Origin: UBA1443 sp964445745
GTDB taxonomy: Bacteria; Omnitrophota; Omnitrophia; Omnitrophales; Aquincolibacteriaceae
Length of the DNA stretch: 14,945 bases
Assembly: GCA_964445745.1 (NCBI GenBank)
Contig: CAYULU010000039.1
Location: 1-14,945 of the forward strand
Direction of reading: 5' to 3'
The notes beneath the pieces are model-generated. The model saw only the letters and a list, made by a program, of their open reading frames with translations, did not search any database and was not told where the DNA came from. Below are positions 1 through 7,889 of this stretch, one piece after another. Position 1 is the stretch's first letter, and every line of letters starts with the position of its first letter. The translations under genes were made by a program, and so were the position numbers.

Positions 1-478
1 TAAGGGCCTCAAGCTCCCAAAGAGGATTGGCCTCAAACGGCACGACACCTTTCACATAATCATCCACGGGAAGATAGTTAATCACCTCGACCTGGTTTCC
101 CACCACCCGCTTGATCGCAATGGTGTCACCGTAAACCCGTGAATCCCCCACGCGAACGCCCGCCCCCGCACTTTGAACGGTGAGCAAATCCCCGGAGACC
201 GGCCTATTCCCCAAAAGGATGTTTTGGCCCTGTCCCCGCACGGTTACAACCGGAAGCTTTTCTCCGGCCGAGACTCGCGCGCCCTGAGAATCGTGGATCT
301 CGTAGGGCTCCACGCAGGAGATTTTGATTTCACTGCGCGGTTTGATCACCAACACCCGTATCTTTTGAATGCTCGCAGGACAAGGGAGGGAACTCTCCCG
401 GAGATTCTGTCCAGCCAGGGCAGATCCCGAAAAAATAAAACTTAAAAAAAAAAGACCGGCGATCATTTTATATTTCAT
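1..478 (-). CDS. SpoIID/LytB-domain exported protein (partial, N-terminal part)
   Basis: This is the first 159 codons of a gene whose 3' end lies beyond the left edge. The start is the ATG at 478, with AGGA and GGGGAAG upstream; a second ATG four codons later has no ribosome site. The product begins with a lysine-containing n-region, a hydrophobic core and a likely signal-peptidase site after SGSALA (residues 17-22), so it is probably exported. The end of the visible part carries YLPVDDYVKGVVPFE followed by W-ELEAL, the typical start of the SpoIID/LytB core, where members usually continue with KAQAVAARTYA. Family members act on peptidoglycan: sporulation SpoIID is a lytic transglycosylase, and LytB modifies amidase activity. 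In non-sporulating diderms the role is unclear but is probably cell-wall remodelling. The T10 run in codons 9-12 is slippage-prone. A terminator separates this gene from the upstream lipoprotein gene, so it should have its own promoter; I could not identify one. Confidence 0.82.
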   Translation of the reverse strand, partial: MKYKMIAGLFFLSFIFSGSALAGQNLRESSLPCPASIQKIRVLVIKPRSEIKISCVEPYEIHDSQGARVSAGEKLPVVTVRGQGQNILLGNRPVSGDLLTVQSAGAGVRVGDSRVYGDTIAIKRVVGNQVEVINYLPVDDYVKGVVPFEANPLWELEAL

Positions 479-587
479 GACTTCCCCGTTTCCTGACCTG
501 AGTTCAACATTTTTTAAACCAAAATCGTTATCCCTTGTTACGGCTCAAAGGGTCGTCCCATTGACTGCACAGGAGTATTTTTCCCGA

Positions 588-735
588 TACCATCATCCTG
601 TCAACGACCCAGAGGGTCTGTAGACCCGTTGGGAACGAAGCGTCTGCCAGAGGACGGATCCGTCCAATGCTTTTGGGCGGAAAGGACACCGCTTTGGATT
701 CTCCCTCAAGGTCGCAGGAAGAATGACGACAGAAA
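588..735 (-). repeat. Candidate dispersed intergenic repeat element
   Basis: Reading on the minus strand, this stretch begins with GTCGTCATTCTTCCTGCGAC, continues to GAGAATCC, and contains the palindrome GGACGGATCCGTCC and the hairpin GGGTCTACAGACCC. Non-coding, palindrome-rich blocks with GTCATTC...GAATCC wording are common as multi-copy REP/MITE-like elements. The boundaries are guesses, and only one copy lies in the window, so repetitiveness is an inference. Confidence 0.25.
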
Positions 736-770
736 AACCGGAAATTCAAAAAACTCAAACCTCCAAATAA

Positions 771-806
771 AAACCCCCGCAACCTGTTTTCAGGATGCGG
801 GGGTTT
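771..806 (-). terminator. Rho-independent terminator of the lipoprotein gene
   Basis: Two 16-base arms, AAACCCCCGCAACCTG (771-786) and CAGGATGCGGGGGTTT (791-806), pair with a single mismatch (782/795) around a TTTT loop. Read on the minus strand, the GC-rich stem ends in GGGGGTTTTTATTTGG, giving the U-rich tail. It lies 27 bp after the stop codon of the lipoprotein gene, as expected for its terminator. The A-rich start of the stem means it could also work weakly on the plus strand, where no gene needs it. Confidence 0.88.
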
Positions 807-832
807 GTCAAAAAAATCTTCGCAGGGTGCTC

Positions 833-1327
833 TTACTTGATGGAATCGAGATAAACCTTAAGTTTGGACCAGGTCTGTCGGCCGCAAACACCATCTGCGG
901 TAAGCCCGTTATCCCGTTGAAAGGCCTTGAGCGCATCACGCGTCGCCGGCCCGATTTTTCCGTCAAGGGCCCCTTGATAATACCCGGCCTTCTTGAGGGC
1001 TTTCTGAATGTTGACCGCCGGAAGTTCAAACCCGGAAGGCGTCCGGTAGATATTGGTAATGACCGCCTCTTCTTCCTGCAAAGCTCCGACCCGACTTTCC
1101 GATTCAACGATCGCAGACTGTAATTTGCTCTGGTATGCCTCTTCTGCGGAGATCGCCGTACGCGTATCCTGCAACGACTGATCCAGCCTGACCAGTTCAT
1201 CGGTAACCGCACCCATCTGCGCCTGAAGCGTGTCGACCTTTTTGGAGGTCTTCCGCGACGCACAACCACTGAGTGCCACAAGCCCGATTAAAACAAAAAG
1301 AAACGTCAAACGAGTTGTTTTTCCCAT
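833..1327 (-). CDS. Lipoprotein with peptidoglycan-binding domain
   Basis: A 164-residue protein. Residues 1-21 form a lipoprotein signal peptide ending in the lipobox LSGC, with Cys22 the predicted lipidation site. The next residues (RKTSKK) do not carry the Asp+2 inner-membrane retention signal, so outer-membrane anchoring is likely. Residues about 30-90 are charged and heptad-like (coiled coil). Residues about 100-162 match the peptidoglycan_binding_1 fold: YYQGALDGKIGPATRDAL followed by AFQRDNGLTADGVCG and TW. The family binds the peptidoglycan stem, so the protein probably tethers a membrane to the wall or helps organise the envelope; no enzymatic domain is present. The start has a good AGGAGA site 8 bases upstream. 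It appears to be a single-gene unit: a terminator follows, and the neighbouring trmI stop is about 200 bp upstream. Confidence 0.87.
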   Translation of the reverse strand: MGKTTRLTFLFVLIGLVALSGCASRKTSKKVDTLQAQMGAVTDELVRLDQSLQDTRTAISAEEAYQSKLQSAIVESESRVGALQEEEAVITNIYRTPSGFELPAVNIQKALKKAGYYQGALDGKIGPATRDALKAFQRDNGLTADGVCGRQTWSKLKVYLDSIK

Positions 1328-1383
1328 CTTGATTTCTCCTGATTGGTGATCTTCGAAGTTAAATAATGGCTACGAAGGCCTTA

Positions 1384-1412
1384 AGTCTACCAAAATCAAT
1401 TCGGCTTCGCAA
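1384..1412 (-). promoter_or_regulatory. Possible promoter of the lipoprotein gene
   Basis: On the minus strand TTGCGA (1407-1412) and TAGACT (1384-1389) are separated by exactly 17 bases. Each matches 4 of 6 sigma-70 consensus bases. The start codon lies about 57 bases further on. This is only a moderate match, chosen as the best pair in the gap between trmI and the lipoprotein gene. Confidence 0.28.
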
Positions 1413-1524
1413 TCCCAATTCAAAAAATCAAAAAACAAATCTTTGAGTTGCCCGCTGTTTGATACTGCGCATCAAAGACCCGTCGGTTTTTTATCCCTCC
1501 CTCCACCGCCGAAAAAAAAATAAG

Positions 1525-2331
1525 TCAAGGCTGGGTTGGGTCAAGCGGGCAAACCGCGAAGAGCATAAATTCCGTGTGCCCGATCATGCGCTGGACGGGA
1601 CGGGTTTTGCCGCCCCTCGCAAGGATTTCCCGCTCGAGAAGTTCCCGGCTTTCGACAAGGATAAATCCGTTTTCTCTCAACGCCTCGGCCATTTTCTCGA
1701 TCTGGTTAAAGGTCGGGTTCAAACTGACGAGCCGGCCGCCGCCGCGCAAGGCGCGTTTCACCGGAGCCACTTCTTCCCAGGGCTGAGGGATATCAAGAAT
1801 AATGGCATCCACTCCGGTCTCATCAAAAGGATCCGACGCCTGCCGCTGTTTAAAGGTGACAAAATCATTGAGTCCCGCGCGCGCCACATTTTTATGCGCA
1901 TTCTTCGGAAGGTCCGTCCGGCGATCATAAGTGTAGACATGTCCGTTCGGCGCCACCGTCTGGGCGAGCGCCATCGTCAGAGACCCCGAGCCCGTACCCA
2001 CTTCAATCACTCGCGAACCACTCGTGATTCCTGCTTTCATGATAAGAAGCGCGGCATCTTTCGGGTAGATAATCCCGCTTTCGCGTGACGCCTTCATCAT
2101 AAGGTCTTCCAGGGTGGGTTTCAGAAGATATCCGGAGCCGTGTTCACAAATAACTTTTTTACCGAAGGGCTGGCCGATCCAGTCATCGACCAGAAGGGGA
2201 CGCCCGCAATGAATCGATGCACGCTTACCGCGTGTCACTTCGATCAGGTAACTCTGTTCGTCTTCAAACCAGAGGAGGACTGCATCGCCTTCCTTGATCG
2301 TCAGATTTTCTTTCAGGGTTTGATTTTCCAT
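1525..2331 (-). CDS. trmI: tRNA (adenine-N1)-methyltransferase, TrmI family (position 58)
   Basis: A 268-residue protein matching the TrmI/GCD14 family, which uses S-adenosylmethionine to make 1-methyladenosine at position 58 in the T-loop of tRNA, as a cytoplasmic homotetramer. The N-terminal about 90 residues form the small beta domain (GDAVLLWF, then a GSGYLLKPTLEDLM segment). The Rossmann methyltransferase domain starts with the SAM-binding loop VIEVGTGSGSLT (108-119). The catalytic-region motif LDIPQPWE (179-186) corresponds to the family's LDLPEPW, with the key Asp180. Length is normal. It is the last gene of the addA operon, 51 bp after the HAD phosphatase gene. Its ribosome site is weak (AGG about 4 bases before ATG). 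A T9 run follows the stop on the minus strand but has no clear hairpin before it. TrmI occurs in Actinobacteria, thermophiles and several diderm phyla, but not in E. coli. Confidence 0.92.
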   Translation of the reverse strand: MENQTLKENLTIKEGDAVLLWFEDEQSYLIEVTRGKRASIHCGRPLLVDDWIGQPFGKKVICEHGSGYLLKPTLEDLMMKASRESGIIYPKDAALLIMKAGITSGSRVIEVGTGSGSLTMALAQTVAPNGHVYTYDRRTDLPKNAHKNVARAGLNDFVTFKQRQASDPFDETGVDAIILDIPQPWEEVAPVKRALRGGGRLVSLNPTFNQIEKMAEALRENGFILVESRELLEREILARGGKTRPVQRMIGHTEFMLFAVCPLDPTQP

Positions 2332-2382
2332 GGGCCTAAACTATCAGATATTCCGAATTTCTCAATTTAAAATAAAAGCACT

Positions 2383-3033
2383 CTACCATTTTTTTTGCCG
2401 GGCAAGCTTCAAGATTTCATCGTAATGGTGGACCAGGTGATCCGGGTTCGCCTGCGCCAGAGTTTTTTCCGGCGTAAAACCGTGACTGAGGCAAATAATT
2501 TCAACTCCAGCATTTCGAGCGGTCTGGATATCAACCAGGCTGTCGCCGATAAAAAGAGTTTCTTCCGGCCTCACCCTGGTTTCCCCCATCAAGTAAAAAA
2601 GAGAGGCGGGATCCGGCTTAAACGGAAGTCCGTTGTCCCCCGCCAAAACATCGATGAAATAACCGCCCACGCCCAAAGCCGCGAGAATTTGTTTTGAGAA
2701 AGGATTGGGCTTGTTCGTAATCACCGCCTGGGTCCGCGGCTTGAAAAATTCGAGCAGTTCCCTGGCCCCCGGATAGAGATGCGAATGGTCCAGCATGTGA
2801 CTCGTGTAATGTTTCCGGTAGAGTTGGGCCCCGCGATCGGCAAGTTTCTCGTCGTCCGTCTGGAAAACCTGACGGATCAGCGAATGCAGTCCCGTTCCGA
2901 CAGCGTCCTTGATCTCGTCATCCGTAATCGAGGGACCGTTTAACTCTTTAAGGACATAGCGGACGCTATTAATAATGTCCTGCCTTGTATCCACCAGCGT
3001 CCCGTCGAGATCGTAAATAACAAGTTTTTTCAT
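2383..3033 (-). CDS. gph: HAD-superfamily phosphatase, phosphoglycolate phosphatase-like (Gph)
   Basis: A 216-residue haloacid dehalogenase-family hydrolase with all four motifs: I, DLDGT (8-12; Asp8 nucleophile, Asp10 acid/base); II, ITNK (Thr106); III, Lys139 in FKPDP; IV, GDSLVDI (Asp164 and Asp168 for magnesium). The helical cap between motifs I and II (about 15-85) places it in subfamily IA with Gph and PpaX. The expected reaction is hydrolysis of a small phosphate ester. Phosphoglycolate, which arises from repair of 3'-phosphoglycolate DNA ends, would fit its position behind a DNA-repair helicase-nuclease gene, but substrate choice cannot be read from sequence. Its ATG overlaps the stop of the HD-GYP gene (ATGA), so translation is probably coupled. 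Pyrophosphatase (PpaX) or another sugar phosphatase remain alternatives. Confidence 0.85.
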   Translation of the reverse strand: MKKLVIYDLDGTLVDTRQDIINSVRYVLKELNGPSITDDEIKDAVGTGLHSLIRQVFQTDDEKLADRGAQLYRKHYTSHMLDHSHLYPGARELLEFFKPRTQAVITNKPNPFSKQILAALGVGGYFIDVLAGDNGLPFKPDPASLFYLMGETRVRPEETLFIGDSLVDIQTARNAGVEIICLSHGFTPEKTLAQANPDHLVHHYDEILKLARQKKW

Positions 3034-4439
3034 AAGACAGGTTTTTCTCCCGGAGTTAAAAAACGGATCAGAAGATCGATCATCTTCGGGTCGAACTGGG
3101 ACCCACTGTGTTTTTTGAGTTCGGCAATCGCTTCGTCGCGATTCATGGCCTGACGGTAAGACCTTGTGGTCGTCATCGCGTCATAGGCATCCGCGACCGA
3201 AAGAATTCTGGCGAAAATATGAATGTCTTCTCCCGCAATCCGGTCGGGATACCCCGTCCCGTCATGCCGCTCATGATGTCCCCGAACCGCCGTCAACATC
3301 TCCGGATCCAGCAACACAGGTCTCAAAATATCTTCGCCAAGAACGGGGTGCTTTCGAAGCAGTTCCCAATCACTTTCGGTCAATTTTTCCTTTTTGCAGA
3401 GTATGGACTCATGAATCCCGAGTTTCCCGATGTCGTGGAGAATGGCCGTCTGCCTCAACATTTCGACCCGGTCGGGAGCAAGTCCCATCTGGGTTGCCAT
3501 GTTAACGGCAAGCTCGGCGACCCGCTCCGAATGCCCGCGAGTGTAAGGGTCTCTCGCTTCAAGGATCATGACCAGCGACCGGATGACCCCGTAAAAATAA
3601 GCCTGGTTTTTCTGGTGGGCCCGATCCAGATCCTCAGCCATCTGGTTAAAATCCCGGGACAACTCGGCGATCTCGTCATTTCCCCTGACGTTGATTTTAT
3701 GTTTCAGATTGCCGTGACTCACGCACCGGATCCCCGTTGAAAGTGCCTGCAAGGACCCGGTCAGTTTTTTTGAAAGCCAGAACCCGAAAACCAGGGCCCA
3801 GAGTGTCCCCAGCAGAATCGCCCACCAAACCTTTTCGTGAATTTTTTTTCGCATCCGGTAAATGTCCGAAACAAGCGTATCCACTCCCACGACCGCGACC
3901 GGATTCCCGTCCCCGTCGACAATGGGCGCATAACCCGAGAGCATGGTTCCCCAGTCGTCACTTTTGATAATCCGTTCTGCCACCGGACCTTTAAGCGCGT
4001 CCCGGATCTCCGGAAACTGCGTGATGTCATATTCATCTCCCGGATAAGCGGTCACGCCTTTTTTATGGGAAAGATAGGGGTCGGCATCCACCACAAACTG
4101 CCAGCGGGCCCCTCCTTCTTTCGGCGCCAGGACATAGATGAAACCCACCCAGGGATTTTCCTGTTTAATTTTTTCAAATCGATCAAAGAGCGTATGAAAC
4201 ATCGGGGATTGGACTCCGCTCCGGTTTAACGGAATCTGCCGGATCATCTCACCGTCGATCGCGGACGCCACGATACTGGCCGTCGCCTTAAGCCGCTCCC
4301 GAAGATTCTCAAACTGGACTTGAAGAGCCGCATGCTGAATCATCGCATCGCTTACCACCCCCATAAAAAACATCGAAAAAACCAGGGTCAGTGTCACGCG
4401 AACCCGAAAACTTTCCAGCCAGTGTTTAAATGACTTCAT
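3030..4439 (-). CDS. Membrane sensor with HAMP and HD-GYP cyclic-di-GMP phosphodiesterase domain
   Basis: A 469-residue inner-membrane signalling protein. A first membrane helix (about 13-33) is followed by a periplasmic sensor region of about 170 residues (about 34-203) with a PDC/Cache-like look (GFIYVLAP, then GYAPIVDGDGNPVAVVGVD). A second helix (about 204-222), a HAMP linker (about 223-272) and a C-terminal HD-GYP domain (about 285-460) follow. Catalytic signatures are intact: HDIGKLG (335-341), KHP (363-365), HHERHDGTGYP (388-398) and VADAYDAM (about 415-422). HD-GYP proteins hydrolyse c-di-GMP to pGpG and GMP at a di- or tri-iron centre, so this one should lower c-di-GMP in response to an unknown periplasmic ligand. 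There is no receiver or GGDEF domain. The gene is joined by ATGA overlaps to addA upstream and to gph downstream, an unusual place for a signalling gene. Confidence 0.93.
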   Translation of the reverse strand: MKSFKHWLESFRVRVTLTLVFSMFFMGVVSDAMIQHAALQVQFENLRERLKATASIVASAIDGEMIRQIPLNRSGVQSPMFHTLFDRFEKIKQENPWVGFIYVLAPKEGGARWQFVVDADPYLSHKKGVTAYPGDEYDITQFPEIRDALKGPVAERIIKSDDWGTMLSGYAPIVDGDGNPVAVVGVDTLVSDIYRMRKKIHEKVWWAILLGTLWALVFGFWLSKKLTGSLQALSTGIRCVSHGNLKHKINVRGNDEIAELSRDFNQMAEDLDRAHQKNQAYFYGVIRSLVMILEARDPYTRGHSERVAELAVNMATQMGLAPDRVEMLRQTAILHDIGKLGIHESILCKKEKLTESDWELLRKHPVLGEDILRPVLLDPEMLTAVRGHHERHDGTGYPDRIAGEDIHIFARILSVADAYDAMTTTRSYRQAMNRDEAIAELKKHSGSQFDPKMIDLLIRFLTPGEKPVL

Positions 4440-7400
4440 CCCTTTCCGGCTCCCATCCTTTGATTGCAGAAGTTCAAAATCGATTCCTGTAATCCGGCGA
4501 TTTTCTCCCTGGTTTTTTCCAGACCGTCTCCCCGGGTTGAAAAATCCAGCGTTACAGCAGACAAATTTTTAAGATAATAAATGATCCCGGAGCGAACGGT
4601 AAATCCAAGAATGCGGCGAACCGCCAGGGCATAAAGTTCAATCTGAAGATCATACCCGCTCACCTGGGCCGCGGCCGCGTCCCCCTCCGCCGTCTTGAAA
4701 TCCAGGATGTGCCACGCCCCTTCGGCATCCTGAAAAAGCATGTCCAGTTTACCATGAACAAGACCCCGGCGTTCATTCAGCACAAAATCAACCTCCCGCT
4801 CCACTTTCCTGGCGGCCTGGAGTTTCCGAAAAAGAGACGTTCTGAAAAACTTTTGCAAAATGCTCCGGGCTTGAGCGACGGCCTCCCCGCCCAATCCTCT
4901 AAAAAAACGATTCAACGTTTCCTCCTCCAGATACTTCTCGGGATGATGAATATCAAAACGTTCCAGAAACGCATGCATCGCCGTTCCCAAATCCCGGGGA
5001 TCCGATGGCGGGGAAAAATCCGGAGCCGCAGACTCTTCATCCTCCGAGTCCTTGGGGACCCGACCTTCAATATCCCCCCCGGTTGTTTTCCAGCCTATCT
5101 GATAAGTTCTCCAGAACGCCAGCGGATCTTTCACAAACAGGACATAAGCGGAAACGGGAAGATCGATGCTTTTAAGGACCGTTGCGACCGGCCTGATTTT
5201 TTCCGGCAGGGGTTCCCCCTCCGCCGGCACCAGTTCCTTTAGAGTTCGTTCCATTTGTTCCCGAAAGTTGTCCGCATTTTTTTTCACAAAACCCGGCGCG
5301 CGATCGAGATCGCTTACCTTTGGAATCCCGAGCTTATCACCGATCGCCATGACCCAGTCCATCCAGGTCAGCATGTCCCCGTACCGGTTTTTGGGATTTT
5401 TCCTGACCTCGTGAACCCCGCTCAAAAAAAGCCGGGACTTGGCGCGCGTGCAGGCGACATAAAACAACCGTTTGCGTTCTTCCCGTTCGCGAGCCGTGAT
5501 TTTTTCATCCAGTTTTCTATAAGAGAAAGGTTCTTCCGCCACACGCGTCACCTCATTCACCAGACGGAGGGCGTAACCCTCGCTGGCATGCGCCACGACC
5601 GACTTGGACTCTTGCCCTCCTCCCTGCGCCCCCAGATCCGCCACCACCACGACGGGAAATTCAAGCCCCTTCGCGCCGTGGATCGTCATCATACGAACGG
5701 ATTCTTCGCCTTCGACGGAAACCTGCGCTTCGGATTCACGGACTTCCTGGATTTCAAGTCGTTCAATCATGACCAGAAACCTGGCCAGCGGCATCCGGTC
5801 AAACGATTCATGCTCTCGAACCATCGCCATGAGTTTTTTGACATTGGCGTAACGGCGCGCACCTCCGGGGGTCGCGAGAATGGAAAGCTCATACCCCGTC
5901 CGTTCCAGAATTTTGTCGATGAGGTCCGCGAGAGAAATTCGGTCCTTCAGGCCCCGCAACTCATCGACAAGGGCTGAAAATCCGGCCAGCAACTTTTTTT
6001 GCTCCGGTGAAATTTCCGGAATCTTTTCGCATCTTTTTTCTCTCAACGCTTCAGCCAGCGGATTGCGTTCATCCCCGGACTTGGCCCATCTTGAAAGCCA
6101 GAACAGCGTGCTGTCCGTAATGTGAAAAAGCGGAGAGCGCAGAGATGCCGCCAGGGGGATATCCAGAAGCGGCTTTTCAAGATGAGTCAGGAAACTCGCC
6201 AGATCACGAATTTCAGGCTGAGCGTAGAATCCGCGGCCCGCCATAATAAAATACGGAATGTCGAATGCTTTCATCGCGTACTCGTAGATCCCGCTCATCG
6301 TCATGCCACGAAAGAGCAGGGCCATGTCCCCGTAAGGAACGCCTTCCTTTTCATGAAGATCCTTCAGCCGGCCGGCAATCGCCAAGGCCTCACGGATTCT
6401 CGCGTGTGCTTTTTCCTCACCCGGGTCAAGATGGGTCACAAGGATTTCAACGGGCGCTTGCCCTTCGTGTCCGGGATCCGGTTCGGCCCGGGCGGAAAGC
6501 TCTTCAAACGGAAATCGGTCTTCGTCCCAAAGTTCTCTGAAAACCTCGTTCAGGGTCGTAAGGAGAGCGGCACGGCTTCTAAAGTTTTCCGTGAGGGGAA
6601 CCCGGATCCATCCGGGATCCTTGCGGGATTGCGTTTCCCTCGCGAGAAAGATACCGGGTTCGGCGCCGCGAAAACCGTAAATCGACTGTTTGAAATCCCC
6701 GACCACGAACACATTCGATCCGGACGAAAGCAGATCGACAAATCGCGTCTGGAGATAATTGGTATCCTGAAACTCGTCGACCAGGATAAACTTGAACCTT
6801 TGCCGGTAACGGTCTCTTATTTTCTGCATGGCCGGGCGCGGGTCCAGGAAAAGGTTCACGGCCCGAATTTGCAGATCGTCAAAATCCAGCCCGTTCTCCT
6901 CCTGTTTTTGGAACTCGTAGGCCGTTTCAAAATGCAATGCAAGCTTTTCCAGATGGGCGCGCCAGGGGGCCGCGAGGGGTTCCATTCTGAGGGCGGCCAG
7001 TTCATCGGCAAGGACACGCCACTCTTTCCACCCTTCCTTACGCTTCGATGAATACGATCCCTTCCATTCCCTGAAATCCGAGAGCGTGTTCCAATCCCAC
7101 AGTTGATTTTTCACAAAGCGGCTCCACGCGCTTTCGTCCAGCTCCCCGGAAAACTTCGGGATCAGCCGTTCGCATTCGCCAAGGATTTCTTTCTCCGCAT
7201 TTTCCAAAAGGGCATTTCTCTTTAAAGCATTTTCTTCAAAAAACGTCGAAAATATTTTTCCTTCATGCCGCGCCGCGGCGAACAACTTCAGGATGGCGGA
7301 CCGAACAGCCGGCTCCCCCAGGTAACGCACAAGTTGAAATGCTTCATCCGATTCCTGAAAACCGGTTTCCAGCACCGTCGTCATGATTTCATCTTTAAGG

Positions 7401-7789
7401 AGATCGGCACGCTCGTTTTCGATCACGCGAAAATCCGGATCAACGCCTGATTCCACCGGATGCTCTTTTAAGAGTCGGGACGCAAACCCGTGAAATGTTC
7501 CGATGGCAGCCTGTTCCAGTTCCCGGCGAATTCGCTCAAGCCCCAGGTCCCGAAGTCTTTCGGAAAGTCTTACTTTAATCTCATTGGCCGCCTTTTCGGT
7601 GAAAGTTAAAATAAGAAGTTCGGAAATTCCCGCCTTGTTATTCTTCAGGATATGGAGGATTCGTTCGACCAGGACACGTGTTTTCCCTGTCCCGGCCCCT
7701 GCGGACACGAGAATGTTGGATTCAAGCTCGCGGATAGCCTGCTTTTGATTTTGGGTAAGAGATAAACTTGCTAGTTTTTGATAATTCAT
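4436..7789 (-). CDS. addA: AddA/RecB-like UvrD-family helicase-nuclease
   Basis: A 1117-residue superfamily 1A helicase fused to a PD-(D/E)XK nuclease, as in the AddA subunit of AddAB, which resects double-strand breaks for RecA loading. Visible helicase motifs in order are: GAGTGKT (31-37, Walker A); TFTEKAA (62-68); TFHGFA (98-103); LVDEFQD (336-342, Walker B); VVGDFKQSIYGFRGA (362-376); ENFRS (401-405); TIHGAKGLEF (702-711); LFYVACTRAK (775-784). The C-terminal nuclease shows LGTAMHAFLE (His939), GKLDML (Asp1016) and ILDFKT (Asp1030, Lys1032), so it looks active. The length fits AddA (about 1100-1250). AddB, normally adjacent, is not in the window. A perfect TATAAT lies upstream, but there is no Shine-Dalgarno before the ATG at 7789. 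It heads a four-gene operon. A stand-alone RecB-like enzyme or another UvrD-nuclease fusion is possible if no addB exists. Confidence 0.9.
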   Translation of the reverse strand: MNYQKLASLSLTQNQKQAIRELESNILVSAGAGTGKTRVLVERILHILKNNKAGISELLILTFTEKAANEIKVRLSERLRDLGLERIRRELEQAAIGTFHGFASRLLKEHPVESGVDPDFRVIENERADLLKDEIMTTVLETGFQESDEAFQLVRYLGEPAVRSAILKLFAAARHEGKIFSTFFEENALKRNALLENAEKEILGECERLIPKFSGELDESAWSRFVKNQLWDWNTLSDFREWKGSYSSKRKEGWKEWRVLADELAALRMEPLAAPWRAHLEKLALHFETAYEFQKQEENGLDFDDLQIRAVNLFLDPRPAMQKIRDRYRQRFKFILVDEFQDTNYLQTRFVDLLSSGSNVFVVGDFKQSIYGFRGAEPGIFLARETQSRKDPGWIRVPLTENFRSRAALLTTLNEVFRELWDEDRFPFEELSARAEPDPGHEGQAPVEILVTHLDPGEEKAHARIREALAIAGRLKDLHEKEGVPYGDMALLFRGMTMSGIYEYAMKAFDIPYFIMAGRGFYAQPEIRDLASFLTHLEKPLLDIPLAASLRSPLFHITDSTLFWLSRWAKSGDERNPLAEALREKRCEKIPEISPEQKKLLAGFSALVDELRGLKDRISLADLIDKILERTGYELSILATPGGARRYANVKKLMAMVREHESFDRMPLARFLVMIERLEIQEVRESEAQVSVEGEESVRMMTIHGAKGLEFPVVVVADLGAQGGGQESKSVVAHASEGYALRLVNEVTRVAEEPFSYRKLDEKITAREREERKRLFYVACTRAKSRLFLSGVHEVRKNPKNRYGDMLTWMDWVMAIGDKLGIPKVSDLDRAPGFVKKNADNFREQMERTLKELVPAEGEPLPEKIRPVATVLKSIDLPVSAYVLFVKDPLAFWRTYQIGWKTTGGDIEGRVPKDSEDEESAAPDFSPPSDPRDLGTAMHAFLERFDIHHPEKYLEEETLNRFFRGLGGEAVAQARSILQKFFRTSLFRKLQAARKVEREVDFVLNERRGLVHGKLDMLFQDAEGAWHILDFKTAEGDAAAAQVSGYDLQIELYALAVRRILGFTVRSGIIYYLKNLSAVTLDFSTRGDGLEKTREKIAGLQESILNFCNQRMGAGKG

Positions 7790-7830
7790 GAGTGTGAAGT
7801 TTTTATTTTGAAACTGCCCAGGAAAACAGC

Positions 7831-7860
7831 ATTATACAAAATCTTTGCCGACTATGGAAA
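7831..7860 (-). promoter_or_regulatory. Promoter of the addA operon
   Basis: On the minus strand a perfect -10 hexamer TATAAT (7831-7836) is preceded, after 18 bases, by TTTCCA (7855-7860; 4 of 6 matches to TTGACA). Transcription would start near 7824, leaving a leader of about 35 bases before addA. The -35 overlaps the proposed -35 of the divergent PilZ promoter, so the two promoters may compete or share a regulator. Confidence 0.6.
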
Positions 7861-7882
7861 AAAACCAGACATCAGCTATACT
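7855..7882 (+). promoter_or_regulatory. Possible promoter of the PilZ gene (leaderless start)
   Basis: TGGAAA (7855-7860) and TATACT (7877-7882; 5 of 6 matches to TATAAT) are separated by 16 bases on the plus strand. The ATG at 7890 starts 7 bases after the -10, exactly where transcription should begin, and no Shine-Dalgarno is present. This suggests a leaderless mRNA beginning at the start codon. The same 7855-7860 bases serve as the -35 of the divergent addA promoter. Confidence 0.4.
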
Positions 7883-7889
7883 TTGGCCG

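Larger units (their letters stand above)
479..832. other. Gene-free intergenic region with terminator and palindromic repeat-like sequence
   Basis: I see no credible gene here. The short reading frames have no ribosome site, no family resemblance and an unnatural composition. Three things are visible: the intrinsic terminator at 771-806; short inverted repeats at 614-627 (GGGTC-TGTA-GACCC) and a perfect 14-bp palindrome GGACGGATCCGTCC at 652-665; and, on the minus strand, a stretch starting near 730 that reads GTCGTCATTCTTCCTGCGA and later GAATCC. That wording resembles the dispersed GTCATTC-CTGCGA-type intergenic repeats seen in many bacterial genomes. The part nearest 478 should carry the promoter of the SpoIID-like gene, but no good -35/-10 pair stands out. 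Confidence 0.6.

Noticed and set aside
528..782. Minus-strand frame of 84 codons in the intergenic region
   Set aside because: It overlaps the terminator stem, has no ribosome site, resembles no family and its residue mix looks like translated non-coding DNA.
808..1281. Second minus-strand frame over the lipoprotein gene
   Set aside because: It is Arg-rich shadow coding; the overlapping frame has a lipobox, a peptidoglycan-binding domain and a good ribosome site.
1458..1476. Hairpin TTTGAT/ATCAAA as the terminator of the trmI operon
   Set aside because: The stem is only 6 AT-rich pairs with a 7-base loop, and no U-run directly follows on the minus strand.
1512..1520. T9 run after trmI as an intrinsic terminator
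   Set aside because: No GC-rich hairpin directly precedes it on the minus strand; the sequence before it is C-rich and unpaired.
5255..5977. Plus-strand frame of 240 codons
   Set aside because: It is also antisense to addA; a side effect of the codon use of the real gene.
6122..7051. Plus-strand frame of 309 codons
   Set aside because: It lies entirely antisense to addA, whose helicase motifs run unbroken through this region; it has no domain signature.
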